In this document: positions 30,495 through 40,495 of the stretch, one piece after another
How the letters are laid out: the number at the start of each line of letters is the position of its first letter
Position numbering within the stretch: the stretch's first letter is position 1
Origin: Tetrapisispora phaffii CBS 4417
Taxonomy: Eukaryota; Ascomycota; Saccharomycetes; Saccharomycetales; Saccharomycetaceae
DNA: 64,000 nucleotides
Assembly: GCF_000236905.1 (NCBI RefSeq)
Contig: NC_016520.1
Coordinates: 372,001 to 436,000, forward strand
Direction: 5' to 3'
The notes under the pieces: generated by a model
Databases searched by the model: none
The model's input: the letters and a program-made list of their open reading frames with translations, nothing else
What the model was told of the DNA's origin: nothing
Program-made: the position numbers and the translations under genes

Positions 30495-31222
30495 AACTAA
30501 TTCAACCAGCTAAACGTTTGGCCGTTGCCTATTTTTCTAAAATTTGTTACTGTTATTCAGCAGATGAGAAAACATTATATTTTATGAACTCATTTCATGA
30601 AGAACATAATAATAAAAAACCATTAAAAAAACTATAAAAATATAAACAAAGCTTTCCCAATGTAAATTACAATATCTGTATCATCATTTTTTTCGTTAAA
30701 ATGTATCCACGTTCCCCATCATCATTATATTTTTGGTTTAGGAAAAGAAGACCTAATATATATTACTTATTTATTTAGCATACTCATAATATATAATATA
30801 GTATGATTCAATTAGAATTTTTTTTATATAATCTTATAATATGATATAACATAATACTATTGAATTATTATAGAATGGAACGATTTTCTGGCGTTGCCTT
30901 TTATAGAATTATTGAAATGACTCCCTCACGACGTCCATGATTAAAAAACTACAATGCAAGCATCGGAGAGAAAAATCAACCATTGAAGATTCAGGTTACA
31001 TAATTTACTTTTAAATTATTATAATTTTATATTTAATAGCATTAAGATAAGATATATAAACATTCATATCATATATTCAATTTAAGAAACCTATTATTTG
31101 AGGTTTGTCAAAGATCTCAATTTAATATTTTTGAACAGTGCAATCTTGCTTCAAATATTTGCGAATAAGTGAGATACTTTCAGACATCAGAATTTACAGA
31201 CTATATTTTTTATGAATAGGTC
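30495..31222. other. RLI1-YDR090C intergenic region
   Basis: 728 bp, very AT-rich. It holds the RLI1 3' UTR and the next gene's promoter; nothing specific recognised. Confidence 0.4.
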
Positions 31223-32272
31223 ATGGTGCACAATGCTGCTGCTGCTACTGCTCTAGCGACAGTTGGTACTGTTTTATGGTGTATTCAATTAATTCCTCAA
31301 ATTATATATAACTGGAAGAGGAAAGACTGTACGGGATTGCTACCTATTATGATGTTTTTATGGGTGATCTCTGGGATTCCATTTGCAATCTATTTTTGTA
31401 TTATTAATACTAATGTCACATTACAAGTTCAACCTCATCTCTTCACTTTTTTCTGTGGGATTAGTTTTATTCAATCATGTTATTATCCACCAGTCCAACT
31501 ATCAAAAATCAAAATTATTCTAATCACCGCAGCAATTATTGCATTCGCCATTGCTAGTGAAGTAGGATTTATCGTTTGGTTACGCCCGTTATATGCAAAG
31601 GGGACTGAATGGCCTGCGTTAATATTTGGTATCATAGCCTCTGTATTGTTGGCAATTGGTTTACTACCTCCTTATTTCGAATTAGCCAAAAGACAAGGTC
31701 GTGTTGTCGGAATTAATTTTGTTTTCTTAACTTTGGACAGTCTAGGTGCTTATTTCTCAATTGCAAGTGTGGCTGTAGGCGACTTAGATATACTTGGTGT
31801 TGTTTTATATGCTATAGTTGCAGTATTGGAACTTGGCATTTTCATTTCTCATTTTATATGGTGTTGTAGATTCAAGTGGTTTTCTGATGGTGGATACGTT
31901 GATGACGAAGATGTTATACAAGACCATAATGAAGTGCATATGGTTAATGACCATGCACCTGATTCAGAAAATGAAGAATATGAATGTCATGTCGTTAAAA
32001 TAAAAACTGAAAATGAATATGACAAAGTGGACTTGGAAACCCAAAGGCTTGGCGAAGTCAATAAACAGCATTCAAGCACACATGATTTAGAGAAGGATGA
32101 CAAAAAAGAAGTGCAACAATTTCCATATATCGATGAAAATGTTAGTATGATTCGAGCTGTTCATGGTATTTCTGTCCAACGGGAATTTTCAAAATGTGAT
32201 AATGTATATACTACTCTCGATAATGATATATCGTCAGACTATGATAGGAAAGAAAAAATGCCAAACGATTAG
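31223..32272 (+). CDS. YDR090C homologue, PQ-loop-type membrane protein
   Basis: 349 residues (YDR090C about 310). Seven hydrophobic segments fill the first 220 residues. The first contains a PQ-loop motif (IQLIPQIIYNWKRKDCTGLLP); a second, altered copy is LLPPYFELAKRQGRVVGIN. PQ-loop proteins include lysosomal/vacuolar amino-acid exporters, but YDR090C itself has no assigned substrate, so I assign none. The C-terminal 125 residues are hydrophilic and acidic, and longer than in the S. cerevisiae protein. Position next to RLI1 (YDR091C) and orientation support the assignment. Confidence 0.85.
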   Translation: MVHNAAAATALATVGTVLWCIQLIPQIIYNWKRKDCTGLLPIMMFLWVISGIPFAIYFCIINTNVTLQVQPHLFTFFCGISFIQSCYYPPVQLSKIKIILITAAIIAFAIASEVGFIVWLRPLYAKGTEWPALIFGIIASVLLAIGLLPPYFELAKRQGRVVGINFVFLTLDSLGAYFSIASVAVGDLDILGVVLYAIVAVLELGIFISHFIWCCRFKWFSDGGYVDDEDVIQDHNEVHMVNDHAPDSENEEYECHVVKIKTENEYDKVDLETQRLGEVNKQHSSTHDLEKDDKKEVQQFPYIDENVSMIRAVHGISVQREFSKCDNVYTTLDNDISSDYDRKEKMPND

Positions 32273-32722
32273 TTTTTCGGCCAATGGAAGATAAAAATAC
32301 AAACTCCTCTGTGGCTAACTTATGGCCAACGCAGGGAGATAGGGATGTTTAATTATGGCCGTAATCTTTCAAGAAGGAAATGCTAATTTAATATAGACGA
32401 ACAAAACGTCTGCTTATTTCCTTGAGTCAAATGATAGCAAATTGAATTCCTAGTCAATTAATTATTGAGATCCTAAAACACCAAGGTTTTTAATACTGTC
32501 CATTTCTTAGTAGTTTTCACGATGCGGTAAGATGAAAAACATAAATTTAGAATTTAGTATATAAGTAAAAAATTATTATATGCACGGTTAATATATAAAG
32601 CGTATATTTAGGAAAAACAGTAGATATACATATATATATAAGGATACACACACTAGCATAACCATTCAAGAACGGTATAATCATATTTGTCGTCGTTATA
32701 CTATAGTATACAGCACTTGAAG
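32273..32722. promoter_or_regulatory. SLU7 upstream region
   Basis: 450 bp. Contains a short TA run (about 32626-32641). No other site recognised. Confidence 0.4.
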
Positions 32723-33835
32723 ATGAACAAAAATAAAGCAACTAATCATCGAGTCGCTAAGAAAGCACAGAATGATCACATCCCTAAATATATAAAAGAC
32801 CAACCATGGTTCTATAAAGATGACAAAAAGTTGAATAATAGTAATGATGACCAAAACTCTGAGAATAAGAATGAAGATGACTATTTATTGCATCATAGAC
32901 AAAAAAATAAAGGAAATAATGCATTGGATATCAATAATAACTCTGAGGCTAAAATTGGCATGGGTATAAATGATGAAGTGGTTAAAATTTCTCAAAGAAG
33001 CTATAGAAAAAATAGAGGAACGATTTCCCAAACTTGCGCAAACTGTGGATTAGAGGGACATGTTACAAGAGATTGTCTTGAAAGGCCGACAAAAATAGTT
33101 AAACAAGCCAATGGCGATACAGAAGAGCCTATATCTGTAAGGAGTGAAAATATAGCTTCTGATTACGATGCAAAACGAGATAGATGGTTTGGTTTTTCAT
33201 GGAAAGGTGATAATGAAGTGCTCTCAAGCTGGCAAAAGAGGCAAGAGAAAGCAACTATAGAAGAAGGCTCCACCCGTGATATTACCAACAATGAAGCGAC
33301 AGAATGGGATACTGATGAGGAAATTGAATTGACGAAGCTAGGGTTATATAAGGATGATACGGGACTTTTGAAAGTTGACGATGCAGATAAAAAGGGTATT
33401 AAAATGATGTCAGTAAGACTAAGAGAAGATAAAGCCAACTATCTTAAAGATATTTATTCCGAAGACATCAAATACGATCCTAAATCCAGAATATATAAGG
33501 ACTCAAAAGTAGGCGAAGTAAATGAGAAATCAAATATGTTCCATAGATATTTAACCGGAGAAGGTGTAGAATTTGATAAATTGAATAAAATCTCTATAGA
33601 GAATGCAAAAAAGGAAGGGATAAAAAGTATGGATACCAATCCGGATAAGGTCAAACATGTATTAATTGCGAATCCAACGAAGTACGAGAAGATGGTAAAA
33701 GAGATGAGAGAACACCCCAAAGAAGATGAGAGTAAGGTGAAAACCGTGAATTACAACGATCTTGAAGCACGACCAGTAGAAGGCAAGAGACAAAAAAAGA
33801 AGACAAAAAAAATATTAGCCGATATGTATGGATGA
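32723..33835 (+). CDS. SLU7: SLU7, second-step pre-mRNA splicing factor
   Basis: 370 residues from the ATG at 32723 (yeast Slu7 382). An upstream in-frame ATG at 32687 would add 12 unconserved residues (SSLYYSIQHLK); the family N-terminus is basic, and the conserved HIPKYIKDQPWFYKD follows, so I choose 32723. A CCHC zinc knuckle CANCGLEGHVTRDC is at about 106-119, followed by LERPTK. The central KRDRWFGF and WDTDEEIEL motifs are also conserved. Slu7 joins Prp18 to position the 3' splice site in the second catalytic step. Matches YDR088C. Confidence 0.95.
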   Translation: MNKNKATNHRVAKKAQNDHIPKYIKDQPWFYKDDKKLNNSNDDQNSENKNEDDYLLHHRQKNKGNNALDINNNSEAKIGMGINDEVVKISQRSYRKNRGTISQTCANCGLEGHVTRDCLERPTKIVKQANGDTEEPISVRSENIASDYDAKRDRWFGFSWKGDNEVLSSWQKRQEKATIEEGSTRDITNNEATEWDTDEEIELTKLGLYKDDTGLLKVDDADKKGIKMMSVRLREDKANYLKDIYSEDIKYDPKSRIYKDSKVGEVNEKSNMFHRYLTGEGVEFDKLNKISIENAKKEGIKSMDTNPDKVKHVLIANPTKYEKMVKEMREHPKEDESKVKTVNYNDLEARPVEGKRQKKKTKKILADMYG

Positions 33836-35049
33836 TTAGAAATCATTGTACTTTTACATTAGCTCACATACATGCACATATATAAATACACATACGTGCA
33901 TACACATTCACAATAGCATGGGGACCATATTCAATTTAAGGCATTGCAAGTTTGGGTTTCCTATCGAACTATTTTAATACATTCACCCAGAAGAACATAG
34001 TATTGGATTCCAAAGGAGAATATTGCAGACTGACTTCCCTTTGATTAGACTAGGCTTCTTGAGAGAACCTCTTAATCCAAGCTCTCACCTCAACCTTCAA
34101 TGGTGTCAACAATATCAATATATCCATCGTAACCTTCACCTTTATTGTACAAGTGTTATTCAAAGCCCTTTGTGGGTATCGTTTCGTTGTTTTCACCATA
34201 GCGGGATAGCGGGAGAGTCATCGTAGGTGGCGGAGTAAAATGGCGTATGCTCAACATCATTTCTCCGGATGGAGACGCGATTATCTGGGGAGAAACACTT
34301 GCAGTAGAGCCCCCCCCGGGCGCGTTGTCTGCCAACATTCTTTGTTGTGTGATATCCGCACCACGTCTACAAATGCCTGGCTGGGCCCGTTTTGTGCCAA
34401 ATTTTCTGTCTGGACACGGCATCGTGCAGTTGTTTCGTGCGTTTTATTCTTAGGAGAAACCTTGTTTCGAGTGCGTGGCCCTGAGAAGGACATGTTGCTA
34501 TTATTAATATCCTCAGATTCGAAGAGAGATTCACGCACAATGCTATTCTGTTGCTGAGATAGGTTCGTACAGAAATACCCACTTTGTTAACATTTCGGTC
34601 GAAACATACCAGTAATTAATTTTTTCTACGCAGAAATTATTAATCATTAAAAATCCAGAAGCGGTAACGCAACATACCAACTTTGTTGGTATTTTTGAAG
34701 TTTAAAGCCTTAGCCTCGCATAACTTGATGCCCAGTAATTGAAAAATACTACTAACTATAATAATATACTTATTTAATCATTACAGCATTCAAGGAAAAA
34801 CTTCCATTGCTATTTTGTGTTGTTTTAATCTAGTAAACCTTACTACTTATAAGTTTTTATATATATATATATATAGGGAGTTGGCTTATTGTGCATATTG
34901 CCAATCTATTATATTCATACTTTTTTGTTAACTCATCTGCTTCCTAATCAGTTGCAATACACTCATTAGGAGATTATTTGCTACAGTAAATTTATTGGCA
35001 CAAATTAAATAGATTACAAAAATAGACACTAAGTCTTTATATTTTCAAG
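33836..35049. promoter_or_regulatory. AFR1 upstream region with GC-rich segment
   Basis: 1.2 kb. The part at about 34190-34480 is GC-rich (repeated TAGCGGGA, a run of 8 C at 34310-34317, GGGCGCG) and open in several frames without a convincing product. A TACTAAC (34750-34756) and CAG (34784-34786) resemble the end of an intron, but no matching 5' site was found. A TA microsatellite lies at about 34859-34875. SSS1 and RRP1, found near here in S. cerevisiae, are absent. Confidence 0.45.
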
Positions 35050-36459
35050 ATGACCTCTGGTTCTAGGGAGTTGCCTAAAGATTATAGGCATTTACAGATT
35101 CCAAATAGCGATGCTCACACATACGAAAGCTATTCGCAGCATAGTTATAGAGACGGCTCAGACAGTAGACAGTCGCCTAATTATATGAGGCCGCAACATT
35201 CTCCAGCTGCAAATAGGCAACGTAAATATTATAACGATACTGCTGGTAACAGTTTGTCCCGTGGGAATTCTCATTCAACTGTCAGAAGCCGGCAAAATCA
35301 GTCTAGAAATATCAGTCCCGTGTCTATCAGCAGTGTTGATAGTAATTCATCCATGGGAAGCCAGAATATGGGGAACTCTCACTATACTACACACACTCAA
35401 AGGTCAAGAGGAGATTCCTACAGTTACTCAGCAAATCATATGCCAGCAAGCCATACATCCCCCCATATAAAACCTATTGCAAGTAATGGAAGCGGCTATG
35501 AACAGAATAACTGGAGAAACAGTAGACAGAAGGCGAGAGTAAGTATGTATCATGATGTTTACGTCAACACTGAGAACATGAGAATGAATAACAAAAGGGG
35601 TGTGAACATGGGACAGTATGATACATCTGCTACAAATAACAGCAACAAGTGGAATGTTGAATCAACCTATGATTACAACCCGTACAGTAACAATAATGAT
35701 AGTGGATACCTAAGTTTGTACTTAACGCCATATCAAATACAAAGAAAGAAAATGCAGAGCTGTTTCACTTTTCCAAATGGAGAAAAATTTACACCAAAGG
35801 AAGAAATAAAAAGACAGAATAAGGCTTTGGAAGAACAACTAGCATGCGGAAATAAGGAAGAAAGAAATAAAAATGGATTACCCATATCGAATAACAACAG
35901 AAATAGCAACAACAACAATAATAGTCATACAAATATGAACAATGCAGATAAACCAAAGACACTGGTTGGTTCAATCGCTAGAATATTTGGTATGAAGAAG
36001 AAGTCCAATTTCCAAACAATGAATATAAATACAGCTGAGAAAGAATCAGATAGAATGTATTTTGCAGAGCCGAAAGATCATCAGCATAATATACCCAATT
36101 TTAGATCTAACCAGGTCGATGGCAGTGACTCGGTACTGCTTAAAATAAATGACATTTCTGATGCAGATAGCCCTTCGACGTTTATGAATAATAGTACTAA
36201 AAAAATTAAGTTTAGCAATGATGTAGATATTAGAGGGACGTGGTCTAGTCTTGAATACGAAAGAAAACCTGATATAATTACAGTGAGCTATGACCACTTT
36301 ATAGAAGGCCCCTTAAATTCCCAGGATTCAATTACACGAGATCAACAAAACCAATCTCCTTCTAGTAAGAAAATTAAGGCGGAAGTTAATAAATTCAAAG
36401 AAACTGAAATGTTCGTTCATCAAGATAGCATACAATATACCCATTATTTTATACTTTGA
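35050..36459 (+). CDS. AFR1: AFR1/YER158C-family protein, Glc7-binding
   Basis: 469 residues (yeast Afr1 620, paralogue YER158C 573), Ser/Asn-rich and largely disordered. The conserved block YLTPYQIQRKKMQSCFTFPNGEKFTP (about 223-249; key residues TPYQ, Q-R, FPNGE, FTP) is typical of the family. Near the C-terminus KKIKF (384-388) fits the RVxF motif for binding protein phosphatase 1 (Glc7), followed by TWSSLEYERKPD, a second conserved element. Afr1 regulates pheromone receptor signalling and mating-projection shape with Cdc12 and Glc7. AFR1 (YDR085C) and YER158C are ohnologues that would occupy the same position, so the symbol is provisional. Confidence 0.8.
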   Translation: MTSGSRELPKDYRHLQIPNSDAHTYESYSQHSYRDGSDSRQSPNYMRPQHSPAANRQRKYYNDTAGNSLSRGNSHSTVRSRQNQSRNISPVSISSVDSNSSMGSQNMGNSHYTTHTQRSRGDSYSYSANHMPASHTSPHIKPIASNGSGYEQNNWRNSRQKARVSMYHDVYVNTENMRMNNKRGVNMGQYDTSATNNSNKWNVESTYDYNPYSNNNDSGYLSLYLTPYQIQRKKMQSCFTFPNGEKFTPKEEIKRQNKALEEQLACGNKEERNKNGLPISNNNRNSNNNNNSHTNMNNADKPKTLVGSIARIFGMKKKSNFQTMNINTAEKESDRMYFAEPKDHQHNIPNFRSNQVDGSDSVLLKINDISDADSPSTFMNNSTKKIKFSNDVDIRGTWSSLEYERKPDIITVSYDHFIEGPLNSQDSITRDQQNQSPSSKKIKAEVNKFKETEMFVHQDSIQYTHYFIL

Positions 36460-38847
36460 TAGTAAATAACAAAATATGAATGGATTTTTGAATACACAAG
36501 GAAGCTATATATACATATATAACTTAGAAACATAACATTTTTAATATTTTAATATTTTTTATTTTTATTAATAATTTCTTATTATTCATAGTTGTAAATT
36601 CTTTTCTATTCCCATTATGAAATGAACAAATAATTGAACTTTTAAATAATAACTTGAAACGCATTATTTAAAAATTGAACTATATTTCCTTTTATTTATA
36701 ACACTCAACCAATGTTATTTTACAAAAAATATTATGTTCTTATATACTTTATAGACTCATGTCAAAATGAAGAAACAAGCAAACATTAAACAGACAGTTA
36801 TAATCACAAGCGACCATGATCTTGTCCCTATTAAACAATAAACTCTGATTTTACTTTAATGTCTATTATTTGATATTCTTAATTGTATAAACCTATAGCA
36901 TAAGATATCTCAAAAATTATGCTATAGGTTTTCAATCATCTGACATGAAATATAAAATATCGATGCGATGGTGACTAGTGTAATCGTACAATCAGTGCAT
37001 GGCTTTCTTGTATTAGCAAATATTAAATTAAATAAGAATAGTTTAGAGTTACAATTGAATTATTAATTACTTTTAAAATTGTGTCCCTTATATACCTTTT
37101 ATTATTTATTTTTGCCAATCTCTTATGATGATCTTTTGATACACCTAATCTCAACAACATATAGAGTATATTTCATTGTTATTGGAAGATCAACTTACTA
37201 CTCGCATAAGCACTCATTAACAACATGTAATGAGACAATTATAAGCAGAAAATTTGAACACATTCTCAAATACGAAAAAAATACATATTGTGCCACTTCT
37301 CTATGTCTTATCAGTAATTGTTAAATCTTTTAGAATTTGACAAGAGATGAAAAGTTGACAATATTTTGTACTTCCATTAAGCAATCAATGCGTAAATACC
37401 AAACACCAATTTAAGCGAGTCAAAAACTTTATAGCTACTTAAGTTAAAGTACTTGAGAAACCTATATACAATATACATAGGGATATTCCGGTTAGACAGG
37501 AGGGGTGATAAAGTGAAAGATCTGGCGCTGTTCTTTTGATCTTCAAGGCTTGGGATCGGGGATCTAGAAAACACAAAATAAGAGTGGCTATAAATATTCT
37601 TATACAATCAAAACTGTAATACACTAATTTAACTGGTTACAAAATTTTACTTGGCATGCAATTGACAGGGGCATGTAGTGCATGCCAGATCCAACGGATC
37701 TGACAATAATTGTAAACTTAAATCTGGACTGCTAGTTTTTTTCCACTAGTTCCGCGTGTCAAGAATAATTGTAGTAGTACCGGGCCAGAGGTGCATAATT
37801 TGTGACGCAAATATTATATTAATTTGTGGTAATTATTAGAAAATTTATTTTGATTGTACCGTTTAATAGGGTTAATGTTGTCCCGGAAGTCAGCTTCCTT
37901 GTGCTAATTTGAAAATGCAAATTGCGTCAGGGGTAGAACAATATAAAAGAGAACAAAAAGGAAAACGTTTGAGGCCCAAGCAGAACCGAAAAAGGAAACT
38001 AACTTATTATACTTTTAGTTCAGATCAACGACATCTTCTTGACCTATCTTACATCGTTATAAAGGAAAATTTTATTAGTTATATCTTTAAAAGTGTTATC
38101 ATTCTCCTAAATTACTGTACAAGATTCTCTGCAGCTACTAATATATCTTCTATTTCGTTAAGGTAGATATCTCTCTAAATTTGACTTTTTTCATTCCATA
38201 GTATGTTAGTTAAGTACTCTCTCTGGATTACTTACAAGTCACAACTAAGTAATATAATGTTTGTTTCATTCTATTTCTTGACCATTTTCATACAATAAAG
38301 TTACTTTTTATTTTATTATGAGGCGACATTTCAAAACTTTGTGACTGCTTTCTGCAAAATAATTTAACAACAAAACTACTAATGTCGTTAGGGTACGCTG
38401 TTTTCTCTTTCTTGTTGTGTTTTTTTGGCTCAAAAATACAACCGTGCATCAGTAGTTATTATAATAAAAATAGAATATCTTGGCAAAAAAATAGCTTTCA
38501 GAGGAAAACGATGTAGTTGTTAACACGGCAAATAATGTAAATACATTATCATCATGTATTTTAAAAGGTATTGTTTTATGGGTTTTTTTAACTATAGGTC
38601 AATATAAACCTTCTTGAGTTCAAGCATAAAATATGACGAGACACTTTCTCTATTATGTACTGCTTATAATTTAATTTTTAAGTAAGTGTTTATAGAGGGC
38701 ATAATTTTGATAATTACTGGCACTTGAAAATGTTTTGATTATCGTTAAAGAGGCAACATATTCGTATTGACCATCTTTTAATACTATATAATAATCAATT
38801 GTACTGTAATTATATGTGTTCTTTTAGTTATAACGTAATTAGTGCTA
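36460..38847. other. 2.4-kb gene-free interval between convergent AFR1 and RRP8
   Basis: Unusually long for a convergent pair; the other convergent gaps here are 80-250 bp. No convincing protein gene; a TVP23 homologue, expected ancestrally, was not found. It contains a perfect 15-bp inverted repeat (36889-36903/36917-36931) and a hairpin-dense stretch (37653-37929), so an unannotated RNA gene is possible. Confidence 0.5.
36889..36931. repeat. 15-bp perfect inverted repeat (strong hairpin)
   Basis: AAACCTATAGCATAA (36889-36903) is exactly complementary to 36917-36931, around a 13-nt loop. Confidence 0.95.
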
Positions 38848-40083
38848 TTATCTCCTTTTATATATACATGGTTTCAATAACCATTTACCTTCTGCTATTT
38901 TGGTTCTTTTCTTTTCTAACTCTTCCTTTTCTGTCTCAACTTCGATGAATTTTTGTCTTCTCTCAAGTTTTGCAATTCTTTCTTCAATTATATCTTGAGC
39001 TGGTTTGAAAAATTCAAATCTTGTAAACATTTTATTGCCAACATCGGTTGTTTTATGGAAAAATCCCATTAATTTTAAAGCATTTACAAATTCATCACCG
39101 CTACCATCTTTATCATTAAATCTGGACTTGATTTCAGATATCCATAATTCACCCCTAGGAGTTAACAATCTATATGCTTCCTTAATAAAATCTAAGAAAT
39201 TAGTACCCATTAAAGCTAGACAAAATATAACGATAGAACATGATTCATCTGGAAGAGGAACATTTTTGATATCAGCAACGGTTATTCTTTCATTGACCCT
39301 TTTCAAGTCAAAACTATGAACTTTATGCTTTCTTTTAAAAAATGGCTTTTTAGCCTTTTGATTGATGCCTTTAAAATAGTTATCGACATCTAGGGCAAGC
39401 TTAGCTTCACCACATCCCATATCGGCAATTACGATCGTTTTATCCTTTAAACCTGGTAAACCACCTGGGGCATTTACAGGTTTTTGAGATCTAACACGAA
39501 TTTCATTTACCATAACATCAACTGGGTTTTCTGGCCATGCTTGGACTTGAGACCTGAAGCCGTCATGATATTCATCAAATATTTGTGGCTGTTCTTCAAT
39601 TAATTTCAAAGCATCGTCAGATTGAATCGTATATAATTGCTCATTGATCCATCTAAATCTTGATCCAGTCAATTTAGCCATCATCTTTTGTTGTAAAGGC
39701 GTTAGTTTTTTAATTGGCGTTATAGGTTGCATATTGCTTGGATTATTTCCTTCAGTTACTTCGGATTCATTTAATTCATCATGTTTTCTTTTCTGGGAGT
39801 TGTTAGCTTTCTTCAAATCTTGCTTTACTGCATGTTCTTCTTGTTTCGGTTCCTTTTCTTGTTCTTGTTCCTCTTTTTGCTCTTCATCCTTTTTGTTGTT
39901 TAATTCTGTATCAACATTCTTTCCTTGCTGCAGTAACCTTTTCTTTTGCTTGTTTAACTTCTTCTTATCCTTTCTAATTTTCTTCTTCTCTTCCTGTTCT
40001 TCAGTTAATTCTTTTCTGTTAGCTTTGTCATATATGACTTTACTGCTCTTAATATCCCATCCATCGACTGCAAATAAGGACAT
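38848..40083 (-). CDS. RRP8: RRP8, nucleolar 25S rRNA m1A methyltransferase
   Basis: 411 residues (yeast Rrp8 392). The N-terminus MSLFAVDGW is conserved; then comes a long Lys/Glu-rich segment (about 24-110). The methyltransferase domain starts with KMMAKLTGSRFRWINEQLYT and includes the SAM motif IVIADMGCGEAKLA, followed by VHSFDLKRVNERITVADIKNVPL and IVIFCLALMGTN. Rrp8 installs N1-methyladenosine in helix 25.1 of 25S rRNA and is needed for efficient A2 cleavage. Its upstream region carries PAC and RRPE sites, typical of the ribosome-biogenesis regulon. Matches YDR083W. Confidence 0.96.
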   Translation of the reverse strand: MSLFAVDGWDIKSSKVIYDKANRKELTEEQEEKKKIRKDKKKLNKQKKRLLQQGKNVDTELNNKKDEEQKEEQEQEKEPKQEEHAVKQDLKKANNSQKRKHDELNESEVTEGNNPSNMQPITPIKKLTPLQQKMMAKLTGSRFRWINEQLYTIQSDDALKLIEEQPQIFDEYHDGFRSQVQAWPENPVDVMVNEIRVRSQKPVNAPGGLPGLKDKTIVIADMGCGEAKLALDVDNYFKGINQKAKKPFFKRKHKVHSFDLKRVNERITVADIKNVPLPDESCSIVIFCLALMGTNFLDFIKEAYRLLTPRGELWISEIKSRFNDKDGSGDEFVNALKLMGFFHKTTDVGNKMFTRFEFFKPAQDIIEERIAKLERRQKFIEVETEKEELEKKRTKIAEGKWLLKPCIYKRR

Positions 40084-40495
40084 TTTGGCTTGTATAAATT
40101 TAATTTAAACGTAGTAGTTATTCTTTCAAATCAACTTTAACAGTGTTAATTTACTCCAGCTTACTTTTGGAATCAATAACTTTAGATCCAAATTCTATTT
40201 CACTTTAAAGTACCTTTTGATTTCTCTGCTTTACATTAAATAAAAAATTTTCATAATGTTTTGCGATGAGATGAGATGCCAATATTTTCAAATTTGAAAA
40301 ATCACAAAGCTATAAAAAATAAGAAGTTTCACTTGTATCGCAACAAAAGTGGCAGTTAATATAATATAGAGGGTATCGATATTAAAGTTTATTTATTGTA
40401 TATACAATATTTTAATGTGATGATGCTAATGCTAATATATTACAAATAAGTATAAATAGTGAGATGCAAACAATTTCTTGAAACATTTTTTATTT
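40084..40495. other. RRP8 promoter and STN1 3' end
   Basis: 412 bp between two minus-strand genes. Holds the PAC/RRPE pair listed separately; the rest is AT-rich. Confidence 0.5.
40263..40302. promoter_or_regulatory. PAC and RRPE elements upstream of RRP8
   Basis: GCGATGAGATGAG (40263-40275) is a full PAC element; TGAAAAAT (40295-40302) matches the RRPE core. The pair lies about 180-220 bp upstream of RRP8, as expected for ribosome-biogenesis genes controlled by Dot6/Tod6 and Stb3. Confidence 0.7.

Noticed and set aside
34750..34786. TACTAAC plus TTACAG upstream of AFR1, suggesting a 5' UTR intron
   Set aside because: No canonical GTATGT found upstream, only GTATGC at about 34244; cannot be supported without cDNA.
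37909..38166. 85-codon plus-strand frame in the AFR1-RRP8 gap
   Set aside because: No similarity to TVP23 or any family I know; basic low-information product.
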